Of a DNA stretch of 48,578 nt, positions 41,464 through 48,578 are shown in pieces; position 1 is the first letter of the stretch, and the number at the start of each line of letters is the position of its first letter. Made by a program: the position numbers and the translations under genes. The notes beneath the pieces are model-generated. The model saw only the letters and a list, made by a program, of their open reading frames with translations, ran no database searches and was not told the origin of the DNA. Origin of the DNA: Bacteroidaceae bacterium (lineage in GTDB: Bacteria; Bacteroidota; Bacteroidia; Bacteroidales; Bacteroidaceae); the NCBI GenBank assembly GCA_016280445.1, contig JAEEGS010000021.1:1-48578 (forward strand), read 5' to 3'.

Positions 41464-42195
41464 GTGATTCAAGGCATCATATTTGACTACGGAGGCACCA
41501 TCGACACCAACTCCACACACTGGAGCGAGGTGCTTTGGGAGGGCTATCAGCACACGGGCATTCCTGTGAGCAAGGAAGAGTTCCGCCAAAGTTATGTGGC
41601 CGCTGAGCGGGCACTGGCCAAGCATCCCTACATCCGTCCGGAGCACAACTTTCTGAACCTGCTCACCATCAAGTGTGACATCGAGACAAAAGACTTGGTG
41701 GAGAGAGGCATCTGGCAAGTGTGCGAAGCCGAAAGGAAGGAGAAGAGTGACGCGGTAGCGACTTACTGCTACGAGTATGTGTTGAAAGTGCTGGAAGTGA
41801 GCCGACCCGTCATCTCGGCACTGGCGGAGAAGTATCCGCTGGTGCTGGTCAGCAACTTCTACGGCAACATCGAGACCATCTTGAAGGATTTCCGTCTGGA
41901 GTTCTTCAAGCACATTGTGGAGAGTGCCGTGGTGGGTGTTCGCAAGCCCGACCCGCAGATTTTCCAGTTGGGAGTTGATGCGCTGAGAGCATACACGGGA
42001 AAGACGGCGACGGAACTGCCAGCCAACGACATCCTCGTCGTGGGCGACAGTTTTTCCAAAGACATTGTGCCTGCCACCAAGATTGGTTGTCAGACGGTGT
42101 GGGTGAAAGGCGTCGGATGGGGTGACGAGGAAGTGGACGAGTCGGTTCCGACACACATCATCCATAACATTGCGGACTTGCCTGCGGTGCTCTGA
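41464..42195 (+). CDS. HAD-superfamily hydrolase
   Basis: A 243-residue HAD-fold protein. Motif I is FDYGGTID: the nucleophile Asp is present, but the second Asp of DxDGT is Gly, as in a minority of HADs, which may change the reaction from a classical phosphatase. Motif II is VSNFYGN (Ser), motif III lies in GVRKPDPQIFQL (Lys), and motif IV is VVGDSFSKDIVPA. The start is a GTG at 41464; no ATG is near. It lies 24 bp behind the CDP-alcohol transferase gene and may dephosphorylate its product. Confidence 0.87.
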   Translation: MIQGIIFDYGGTIDTNSTHWSEVLWEGYQHTGIPVSKEEFRQSYVAAERALAKHPYIRPEHNFLNLLTIKCDIETKDLVERGIWQVCEAERKEKSDAVATYCYEYVLKVLEVSRPVISALAEKYPLVLVSNFYGNIETILKDFRLEFFKHIVESAVVGVRKPDPQIFQLGVDALRAYTGKTATELPANDILVVGDSFSKDIVPATKIGCQTVWVKGVGWGDEEVDESVPTHIIHNIADLPAVL

Positions 42196-42239
42196 GAGAC
42201 ATCGGGCAGCCCAATCATGATTCAACAGAAAAGAAGACA

Positions 42240-44852
42240 ATGACGAAACGACAGATACTCATATTCCTCATCAGCATCCTCGCAACGGTTGGTGCCAAAG
42301 CGCAGGTGACTGGAAAAGTCATCGACAGCAAGACCCGCGAGGTGCTCGACTATGTGAATGTCTATTATGAGGGGAAGAACGTGGGCGACCTAACCGACGA
42401 GAATGGGCAATTCGTCATCAAGGAGGATAGCCTCTGGAAAGAACTGAGCATCTCGTCCATGGGCTATCAGACACAGAAGGTGAAACTGAAAGACTTTGGC
42501 CAGAACAAAAACCTCGTCATCAAACTGGTGCCCGATGCCCAAACGCTGACAGGCGTAACGGTGTCTGCCAAGAGGAAGCGCTACAGCCGCAAGAACAATC
42601 CGGCGGTGGAACTGATGAGGAAGGTGATTGCCAACAAGAAACAGAGTGACCTCCGCTCCAAGGATTTCTACACCTACACAAAATATGAGAAGATGACCTT
42701 CTCGCTCAACGAGGTGAGCGACAAAGTGTTTGAGGAAGGCGAGTACAAGCGTTTCGCCTTCTTGAAAGACCACGTGGAGACATCGCCCCAGACGGGCAAA
42801 CTGATTCTGCCACTCACGGTGGACGAAACCCTCTCCGAAATCTACTACCGTAAAGACCCGAAGTCGGAGAAGCAAGTCATCAAGGGCGAAAGCAATAAGG
42901 GTGTGACCGAACTGGTGAACACGGGCGAAATCCTGACCACCACGCTGAAGGATGTCTTCACCGATGTGGACATCTACGAGAACGAGTGCCGCCTGTTGCA
43001 GTATCCCTTCAAGTCGCCCATTGCCGACGGTGCCATCTCGTTCTACCGCTACTACCTGCAAGACACCCTCTACTTCGACAAGGACAAAGTGGTGGATGTC
43101 GGTTTCCTGCCCAACAATCAGCAGGACTTCGGCTTCTCAGGTCATCTGTTCATCCTGCTCGACCCCGACTCCACCTATCAGGTGCGACGAGTCGAACTGA
43201 CCATTCCGCGTCGCAGCGACGTGAACTTTGTGGAGAACATGGTGATTGCCCAAGACTTTGTCCAACTGGAGACGGGCGACCGCATCGCCGCCACCAACGA
43301 CATGCTGGTGGAACTGCAACTGACAAAGTGGCTCGGAAAGTTCCAGGTGCAACGGGTGACCCGTCTGAACAATGTGAGTTTCGAACCGATTCCGCGTTCC
43401 CTCTTCAAAAACATCAGAGGCAACACCCTGAGAGAACCCGATGCCTCTATGCAGGACGAATCCTTCTGGAAGGAGTACCGCCAAGTGGAACTCACCAAAT
43501 CGGAGGGGAAGATGGACAGTTTCCTCGACCGTCTCACACACATCAAGGGCTTCAAGTATGTGCTCTTCGGATTCAGGGCATTGGTGGAGAACTTCGTGGA
43601 GACAGGCGACTCGCTCCATCCCAACTATGTGGACATCGGCCCTGTGAACACCATCATCACGGCCAACCACTACGACGGGCTCCGATTCCGCGCATCGGCA
43701 CTCACCACCGCCAACCTCTCCCCTCACCTCTTTGCCAATGGCTATGTGGCTTATGGAACGAAGACCCGCAACGTCTATTGGAAAGGGCAACTCACCTATG
43801 CCTTCAACAAGAAAGCCTATCTGCCCCGCGAGTTTCCGCAGCACAACCTGTCCGTCTACTGGTGGGACGACATCATTTCGCCGTTTGACAAGTTTGTGCC
43901 GACCGACAAGGACAACATGTTCGTCGCTCTCCATGCCACGAAGGTCGACCAATACCACCACACCCGCGAACTGCACATCGACTACACACGCGAGTTTGAG
44001 GAAGGCATCAAGATCAACGCGCAATACACCAGCACGCGCAATCACCCAGTCGATGCACTCTTCTACCAGCGACTGGACGGTGTGGGCAAACCTGTCAACG
44101 ACCCCTCAAAATGGGTGTCAGGCATCACCACCTCCGAGTTCAAGGTGGGCATTTCGTACGAGCCACACGTCACCTACATCAACACCAAACAGCGCCGCGT
44201 GAAAGTGAACCACGATGCCCCCATCCTCTCGTTCAATTACACACGCGGAATCAACGGATTCCTGGGTGGGCAATACAACTACAATGTGACCGAGTTGGGA
44301 GTGTATAAACGCTTCTGGCTGGGGCAGTTCGGAAAGTTCGATGCCACTGTGAAGGCAGGTGTACAATGGAACAAAGTGCCCTTCCCGCTCCTCATCCATC
44401 CGGCAGCCAACACCTCCTACATCATCGAGGACAACACTTTCTATCTCATCTCCAACTTGGAGTTTCTCAACGACCGCTATGCCTCCCTCATCTCCGAATG
44501 GGACCTGAACGGATGGCTCTTCAACCGCATTCCACTGCTCAAGCGGCTCAAGTGGCGCGAGTGCATCGGTATCAATGTGCTCTGGGGGCAGTTGACCGAC
44601 AAGAACAACCCTGCCACACTCAACTACACCGACTCCGACCTCTTCTACTTCCCCGGACATTTCCATGCTGACGGAAGTTACGAGCAGAATACGGTCCGCA
44701 TGAACGAGCGCAAGCCCTATGCGGAGTGGCGAGTGGGCATCCACAACATCTTCAAACTCATCGAGATTGACTATGTGCGACGCATCACCTATCTCAACAA
44801 CCCCAACACCAACAAGTGGGGCATCCGCTTCAAGGTGCGAATGACGTTTTAA
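42240..44852 (+). CDS. DUF5686 outer-membrane protein with carboxypeptidase-like regulatory domain
   Basis: An 870-residue exported protein. The signal is MTKRQILIFLISILATVGAKA. A beta-sandwich CarboxypepD_reg domain (22-105) has GKVIDSKTREVLDYVNVYYE. The DUF5686 body follows, with the conserved RKNNPAVELMRKVIANKK (about 115-135). A C-terminal half of alternating strands ends in Phe (RFKVRMTF), typical of an outer-membrane beta barrel. The family is Bacteroidetes-specific and its role is unknown; transport or assembly at the outer membrane is likely. It lies 44 bp behind the HAD gene and is probably part of the same series. Confidence 0.88.
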   Translation: MTKRQILIFLISILATVGAKAQVTGKVIDSKTREVLDYVNVYYEGKNVGDLTDENGQFVIKEDSLWKELSISSMGYQTQKVKLKDFGQNKNLVIKLVPDAQTLTGVTVSAKRKRYSRKNNPAVELMRKVIANKKQSDLRSKDFYTYTKYEKMTFSLNEVSDKVFEEGEYKRFAFLKDHVETSPQTGKLILPLTVDETLSEIYYRKDPKSEKQVIKGESNKGVTELVNTGEILTTTLKDVFTDVDIYENECRLLQYPFKSPIADGAISFYRYYLQDTLYFDKDKVVDVGFLPNNQQDFGFSGHLFILLDPDSTYQVRRVELTIPRRSDVNFVENMVIAQDFVQLETGDRIAATNDMLVELQLTKWLGKFQVQRVTRLNNVSFEPIPRSLFKNIRGNTLREPDASMQDESFWKEYRQVELTKSEGKMDSFLDRLTHIKGFKYVLFGFRALVENFVETGDSLHPNYVDIGPVNTIITANHYDGLRFRASALTTANLSPHLFANGYVAYGTKTRNVYWKGQLTYAFNKKAYLPREFPQHNLSVYWWDDIISPFDKFVPTDKDNMFVALHATKVDQYHHTRELHIDYTREFEEGIKINAQYTSTRNHPVDALFYQRLDGVGKPVNDPSKWVSGITTSEFKVGISYEPHVTYINTKQRRVKVNHDAPILSFNYTRGINGFLGGQYNYNVTELGVYKRFWLGQFGKFDATVKAGVQWNKVPFPLLIHPAANTSYIIEDNTFYLISNLEFLNDRYASLISEWDLNGWLFNRIPLLKRLKWRECIGINVLWGQLTDKNNPATLNYTDSDLFYFPGHFHADGSYEQNTVRMNERKPYAEWRVGIHNIFKLIEIDYVRRITYLNNPNTNKWGIRFKVRMTF

Positions 44853-44862
44853 GCGATCATCG

Positions 44863-44895
44863 ATAATTGATAATTGACTATTGATAATTGATAAT
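44863..44895 (+). repeat. ATTGATAATTGA word repeats before trmD
   Basis: ATAATTGATAATTGACTATT and further ATTGATAATT words fill the gap between the DUF5686 gene and trmD. They are related to the words at 204-330. Confidence 0.75.
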
Positions 44896-44928
44896 TTAGT
44901 TCCTAACTCATAACTCACATTCTTCGCC

Positions 44929-45630
44929 ATGCGAATCGACATCATCACCGTACTGCCCGAACTGATAGAACCGTTCACCCAAGAGAGCATCCTCGGACGG
45001 GCACAAAAGAAAGGACTGGCAGAGATACATGTACATAACCTCAGGGACTACACGACAGACAAGCATCGCCGTGTGGACGACTACCCCTTTGGCGGAGCGG
45101 CCGGCATGCTGATTCAATGCCAACCGCTGGATGCCTGCATCTCGGCACTGAAGGCCGAGCGCAACTACGATGAAATCATCTTCACGGCTCCCGACGGAGA
45201 GAAGTTCGACCAACCGATGGCGAACGAACTGTCGCTGAAGGAGAACATCATCATCATCTGCGGCCACTACAAGGGCATCGACTACCGCATCCGCGAGCAT
45301 CTCATCACCCGCGAGGTCAGCATCGGCGACTATGTGCTGACTGGCGGCGAACTGGCAGCCGCGGTGATGGCCGACTCCATCGTGCGGGTCATTCCCGGTG
45401 TCATCGGCGATGTGGAAAGTGCGCTCTCCGACTCGTTCCAGGACAATCTGCTCGAGCCACCGGTATATACACGTCCGGCGGAGTATCACCCTGTGTCCAA
45501 TCCCGACGAGACATGGAGCGTGCCCGAGATTCTGCTCTCGGGGCATGAGGCGAAAATCAGGGAATGGGAATATGAGCAGGCTTTAGCACGCACCAAAGCC
45601 TTACGCCCAGACCTGCTGGAAGAGCAATAG
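44929..45630 (+). CDS. trmD: tRNA (guanine-37-N1)-methyltransferase
   Basis: A trefoil-knot SPOUT enzyme that methylates G37 next to the anticodon and keeps the reading frame. The product has 233 residues. Marks: [48 protein letters not shown], and the SAM knot [19 protein letters not shown], followed by the helical C-terminal domain. It has normal length and is followed by a 24-bp tandem repeat and a strong terminator. Confidence 0.97.
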   Translation: MRIDIITVLPELIEPFTQESILGRAQKKGLAEIHVHNLRDYTTDKHRRVDDYPFGGAAGMLIQCQPLDACISALKAERNYDEIIFTAPDGEKFDQPMANELSLKENIIIICGHYKGIDYRIREHLITREVSIGDYVLTGGELAAAVMADSIVRVIPGVIGDVESALSDSFQDNLLEPPVYTRPAEYHPVSNPDETWSVPEILLSGHEAKIREWEYEQALARTKALRPDLLEEQ

Positions 45631-45667
45631 GCTGACCTCCAACACCCTCCTTCCACTACCACAAAAA

Positions 45668-45734
45668 CGGTGTGACTCAGACCGGCACCCCCGGTGTGAC
45701 TCAGACCGACCCTACCGGTGTGAGTCACACCGCC
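45668..45734 (+). repeat. 24-bp tandem repeat, 2.8 copies
   Basis: CGGTGTGACTCAGACCG starts at 45668 and 45692. The third copy (45716) reads CGGTGTGAGTCACACCG, a perfect palindrome. It lies between trmD and its terminator. Confidence 0.88.
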
Positions 45735-45762
45735 AAAGAGGCTACGGAACTGACCCAACAGA

Positions 45763-45805
45763 GAGAGCGGGTTGCACCCCATCGGATGCAACCCGCTCTC
45801 TTTTT
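45763..45805 (+). terminator. Terminator after trmD
   Basis: GAGAGCGGGTTGCA (45763-45776) pairs with 45787-45800 and is followed by five T. The hairpin also lies behind the convergent Na/Pi gene but has no T run on that side. Confidence 0.88.
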
Positions 45806-45815
45806 GTCGGTCATG

Positions 45816-47588
45816 TCAAGCCCCCTTCAAACGTGTACCCATACGTGCCTCAACCACGTTGACCACATAGTCGCCGAGTTTCTCGCACTCGTTGATGATG
45901 TCCATATAGATGGTGCCGACCGCATAGGTGTACTTGTGGTTGTTCACATCATAGATGTTCTGCGACTTGAGTTGGTTGCGGAAATTATTGATTTCGTTCT
46001 CAGTGTTGAACGTGCGGTTCACGTCGAACGCCTCTTTGCGACCACTCATCAGCGCATTCATCTGGGAAAGTGCCGTATCGGTGAGATCCATCATCTGGTA
46101 AATGTTGTCATATTGCTGCTCGTCGAAGTGGTCCTGCTTGCCGTTGTACTTGCGATTAATGGTGCGGGCGAGATTGTAGCAGGAGTCACCGATGCTCTCC
46201 AGTTCGGAGATTTCACGCAACATGGCACGAATCTTCGCCTTCGTCTCGTCAGACAGGTGAGCGTCACTGACTTGGTCAAGATATTTGGCAATCTCCAATT
46301 CCATGTTGTCCGAGATGTCCTCATACTTCTCAATACGCGAGAAGAGTGCGCTGAAATCCTTGTTTTGCGACCCTCCCCTCTTGGTGGTAGTGGTAGAACT
46401 GGAGAGCACGAGCAATTCACGAACCATACCGAACATACGCTGCATTCGGTCTGAAAAGGCCTGGATTTCCTTCTGTGCCTCGAACACCGAGAGTTCGGGT
46501 GTTTTCATGAAGCCCGCCGTGATGAAATGCAAACGGAAATCTTCTTCCTCGTCCACCTTCTTTGGCTTGATGACCCAGCATACAAACTTCTCAATCTGAG
46601 GAATGAACCAGATGAGAATCATCGTGTTGACCACATTGAACGTTGTATGGAACGCTGCCAGTACAAAGTTCAACTTGGCAGCGTTGGCAAGGAATGCGGC
46701 ACTGCTGGCACCTCCTTTCGTCATCTCCACATCATAGCCAACCCATCCGCACACCATGTCGATGAAATAGCGGAAGACAAACAGAATCCACAGCACGCCA
46801 AACACATTGAAGAACATGTGGGCAAGTGCGGCACGACGGGCTTGCGTGTTAGCCGACAGGGCGGCAAGGTTTGACGTGATGGTTGTTCCGATATTCTCAC
46901 CCAGCACCAAGGCGATACCCTGATAGATAGGCATGGCGCCTGTGGAACACAGCAACATCGTGATGGCCATCACGGCTGCCGACGACTGCACACAGAAGGT
47001 CATGACACCGCCCAGCAGCAGGAAAACAAGTGTCGTCAGGAAAGAGTCGGGGTCAAACGACTTGAAGAATGAGGTGACGGCCTCATTGTTGGCCAAGTCC
47101 ATCGACATGCCCGTGGCCTTCAAGGTGGTCAAACCCAACAACAACAGGCCGATGCCAAAGAGGAAATCACCAATATACCGATGCTTCTTCATGTAGATGA
47201 GCACAATTCCGATGAAGAAACCAATATAGGACACGATGCTGATGTCGAACGGAGAGACTTCGCTGCCCGATGTGCCCACCGCCATAATCCACGCCGTCAG
47301 CGTCGTACCGATGTTGGCACCCATAATGACTGAGATGGCTTGTGCCAACGTGAGCAAACCTGCATTGACAAACGAAACCGTCATCACCGTCGTGGCAGTG
47401 GAAGATTGCACTGAAGCAGTGACCACCGTACCCGTCAGCATACCTGTGAAACGGTTGGTGGTCATGGCGCCCAACACATGGCGCAGTTGCGGACCTGCCA
47501 TCTTCTGGAGGGCTTCGCTCATGGCTTTCATACCAAACATGAGCAGCGCCAGCGAACCCAGCAACTTAAAGATAATCCAAATAGACAT
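45816..47588 (-). CDS. Na/Pi cotransporter family protein with PhoU-like C-terminal domain
   Basis: A 590-residue membrane transporter. The two inverted Na/Pi repeats each carry a QSS signature: VTASVQSSTATTVMTVSF (about 56-73) and FCVQSSAAVMAITML (about 198-212), after GSLALLMFGMKAMSEAL and GENIGTT. About eight or nine helices fill residues 5-340. The C-terminal 200 residues form a helical PhoU-like domain (LESIGDSCYNLARTINRKY). Sodium-coupled phosphate movement is the family role. The PhoU-like part probably couples it to phosphate status. The promoter TTG-N20-TACCTTTG is at 47625-47655. It is divergent from the GH35 gene. Confidence 0.93.
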   Translation of the reverse strand: MSIWIIFKLLGSLALLMFGMKAMSEALQKMAGPQLRHVLGAMTTNRFTGMLTGTVVTASVQSSTATTVMTVSFVNAGLLTLAQAISVIMGANIGTTLTAWIMAVGTSGSEVSPFDISIVSYIGFFIGIVLIYMKKHRYIGDFLFGIGLLLLGLTTLKATGMSMDLANNEAVTSFFKSFDPDSFLTTLVFLLLGGVMTFCVQSSAAVMAITMLLCSTGAMPIYQGIALVLGENIGTTITSNLAALSANTQARRAALAHMFFNVFGVLWILFVFRYFIDMVCGWVGYDVEMTKGGASSAAFLANAAKLNFVLAAFHTTFNVVNTMILIWFIPQIEKFVCWVIKPKKVDEEEDFRLHFITAGFMKTPELSVFEAQKEIQAFSDRMQRMFGMVRELLVLSSSTTTTKRGGSQNKDFSALFSRIEKYEDISDNMELEIAKYLDQVSDAHLSDETKAKIRAMLREISELESIGDSCYNLARTINRKYNGKQDHFDEQQYDNIYQMMDLTDTALSQMNALMSGRKEAFDVNRTFNTENEINNFRNQLKSQNIYDVNNHKYTYAVGTIYMDIINECEKLGDYVVNVVEARMGTRLKGA

Positions 47589-47624
47589 GATAGGAAAAGA
47601 TAGAAATAATTAACGTTTCTCTGA

Positions 47625-47655
47625 CAAAGGTATGACAATTTTTATTGTATCACAA
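47625..47655 (-). promoter_or_regulatory. Promoter of the Na/Pi transporter gene
   Basis: Minus-strand TTG (47653-47655), 20 bp, TACCTTTG (47625-47632). Confidence 0.78.
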
Positions 47656-47671
47656 GATTTCAATCAAAAAG

Positions 47672-47703
47672 TTTGCAGAAGAAAGAAAGATACTATACCT
47701 TTG
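47672..47703 (+). promoter_or_regulatory. Promoter of the GH35 gene
   Basis: TTTG (47672-47675), 20 bp, TACCTTTG (47696-47703), 33 bp before the ATG. Confidence 0.82.
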
Positions 47704-47736
47704 TAGAAAGAATCTAATCATAAACCTATTTATACA

Positions 47737-48578
47737 ATGAAGAAAATCCTATGTTTTCTCTCCCTGGTAGTTGCCTTGATGATGGCAACACCCGCTTTCG
47801 CTCAGAAGGCCAAGGGAACATTCGAGGCAGGCGAAGGTTCGTTCATGCTCAACGGAAAGCCTTTCATCGTGAAGGCAGCCGAGATTCACTACCCACGTAT
47901 TCCAAAGGCTTATTGGGATCATCGAATTAAAATGTGTAAAGCATTGGGCATGAACACCGTATGCATCTACATTTTCTGGAACATCCACGAGCAGCGTGAG
48001 GGACAATTCGACTTCACGGGCAACAACGATGTGGCAGAATTTTGTCGTTTGGCACAGAAGAACGGCATGTACGTCATCGTGCGTCCAGGCCCCTACGTTT
48101 GTGCCGAATGGGAGATGGGTGGTCTGCCTTGGTGGCTGCTGAAGAAGAAGGACATCCGCCTGCGCGAGCGCGATCCTTATTTTATGGAACGCGTGAAGAT
48201 ATTCGAACAGAAGGTGGGCGAGCAACTGGCTGGTTTGACCATTCAGAAAGGCGGCCCCATCATCATGGTGCAGGTGGAAAACGAGTACGGCTCTTACGGC
48301 GAGGACAAGCCATACGTGTCTGAGATTCGCGACTGTCTGCGTGGCATCTACGGCAAGGAATTGGCGCTTTTCCAGTGCGACTGGTCTTCCAACTTCGAGA
48401 AGAACGGCCTCGACGAACTCACGTGGATGATGAACTTCGGCACAGGCGCCAACATCAACGACGTGTTCCGTCGTCTCGGCGAACTCCGTCCCAATGCCCG
48501 TAACATCTGCTCTGCGTTTTGGCGCGGCTGCTTCGACAAATGGGGTGCCCGCCATGACCCCCGCCCAGCCAACGATAA
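47737..48578 (+). CDS. GH35 beta-galactosidase, 5' part (runs off the window)
   Basis: The first 280 residues of a secreted glycoside hydrolase family 35 enzyme. The signal is MKKILCFLSLVVALMMATPA followed by FAQ. Family marks: AAEIHYPRIPKAYWDHRI, MNTVCIYIFWNIHE, RPGPYVCAEWEMGGLPWW, and GGPIIMVQVENEYGSYG with the acid/base Glu183. The nucleophile region, normally SEFWxGWFDxWG, reads SAFWRGCFDKWG (259-270), so the nucleophile position is Ala260 and the conserved Trp of GW is Cys. This lies within the last 65 bases, where sequence error is also possible. GH35 enzymes release terminal galactose from plant or host glycans. Confidence 0.9.
   Translation, partial: MKKILCFLSLVVALMMATPAFAQKAKGTFEAGEGSFMLNGKPFIVKAAEIHYPRIPKAYWDHRIKMCKALGMNTVCIYIFWNIHEQREGQFDFTGNNDVAEFCRLAQKNGMYVIVRPGPYVCAEWEMGGLPWWLLKKKDIRLRERDPYFMERVKIFEQKVGEQLAGLTIQKGGPIIMVQVENEYGSYGEDKPYVSEIRDCLRGIYGKELALFQCDWSSNFEKNGLDELTWMMNFGTGANINDVFRRLGELRPNARNICSAFWRGCFDKWGARHDPRPAND

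Noticed and set aside
43137-44045. 302-codon minus frame inside the DUF5686 gene
   Set aside because: Shadow of a conserved outer-membrane protein gene.

Overview
The window looks like a chromosome segment of a Bacteroidales bacterium, most like Prevotella or a close relative. Evidence: nearly every gene start has the Bacteroidetes promoter (TTTG, about 20 bp, then TAnnTTTG) instead of a Shine-Dalgarno-led start. Many proteins belong to families typical of that order: DUF4837, DUF5686, DUF6078, DUF2582, DUF3791/DUF3990, a C10 protease, and secreted proteins ending in an LQG...GxY..x..K tail. Most of the window is moderately GC-rich housekeeping DNA. The stretches 24.5-30.4 kb and 31.3-33.0 kb are visibly AT-richer and accessory in content.

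Layout. 0-4.1 kb: tRNA-Thr and SRP RNA (minus), dedA, a four-helix-bundle gene between direct repeats, 56-bp tandem repeats, ffh, folD, tRNA-His. 4.1-10.1 kb: a DUF1294 membrane protein, two exported CX5R phosphatases, an overlooked 57-aa gene on the minus strand, and a CotH-kinase lipoprotein. 10.1-23 kb, all minus: a transglycosylase-like protein, a C10 (streptopain-type) protease, lepA, a winged-helix protein, the pheT-yebC-TSCPD-lipoprotein operon, and an ftsZ with no division genes around it. At 22.9-23.1 kb is an orphan C-terminal gene fragment.

23.2-31 kb holds the most unusual region. rarA is intact at 23257-24525, but a second copy of its first 76 bp lies at 30414-30489, directly downstream of a DUF6078 gene. 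About 5.9 kb sits between the two copies: a Fic protein, a RhuM / Bro-N-Fic pair, a two-TM protein resembling abortive-infection proteins, a CRISPR array of six 36-bp repeats with 29-30-bp spacers, and a 535-aa TnpB/Cas12-like RuvC nuclease without zinc-ribbon cysteines and without cas1/cas2. I read it as a defence island inserted at the start of rarA and as a candidate minimal type V CRISPR system.

31-33 kb: an array of four 23-bp-spaced TGTAACA palindromes in front of a secreted protein gene, then a DUF3791-DUF3990 ADP-ribosyltransferase-type toxin-antitoxin operon. 33-45.6 kb: glyA, then a tightly packed plus-strand series rlmN - DUF4837 lipoprotein - pdxA - flippase-like membrane protein - ATP-grasp - CDP-alcohol phosphotransferase - HAD - DUF5686 outer-membrane protein - trmD. 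The middle of this series could build and export a phosphodiester-linked envelope lipid. The window ends with a Na/Pi cotransporter (minus) and a divergent, truncated GH35 beta-galactosidase whose expected nucleophile position reads Ala.
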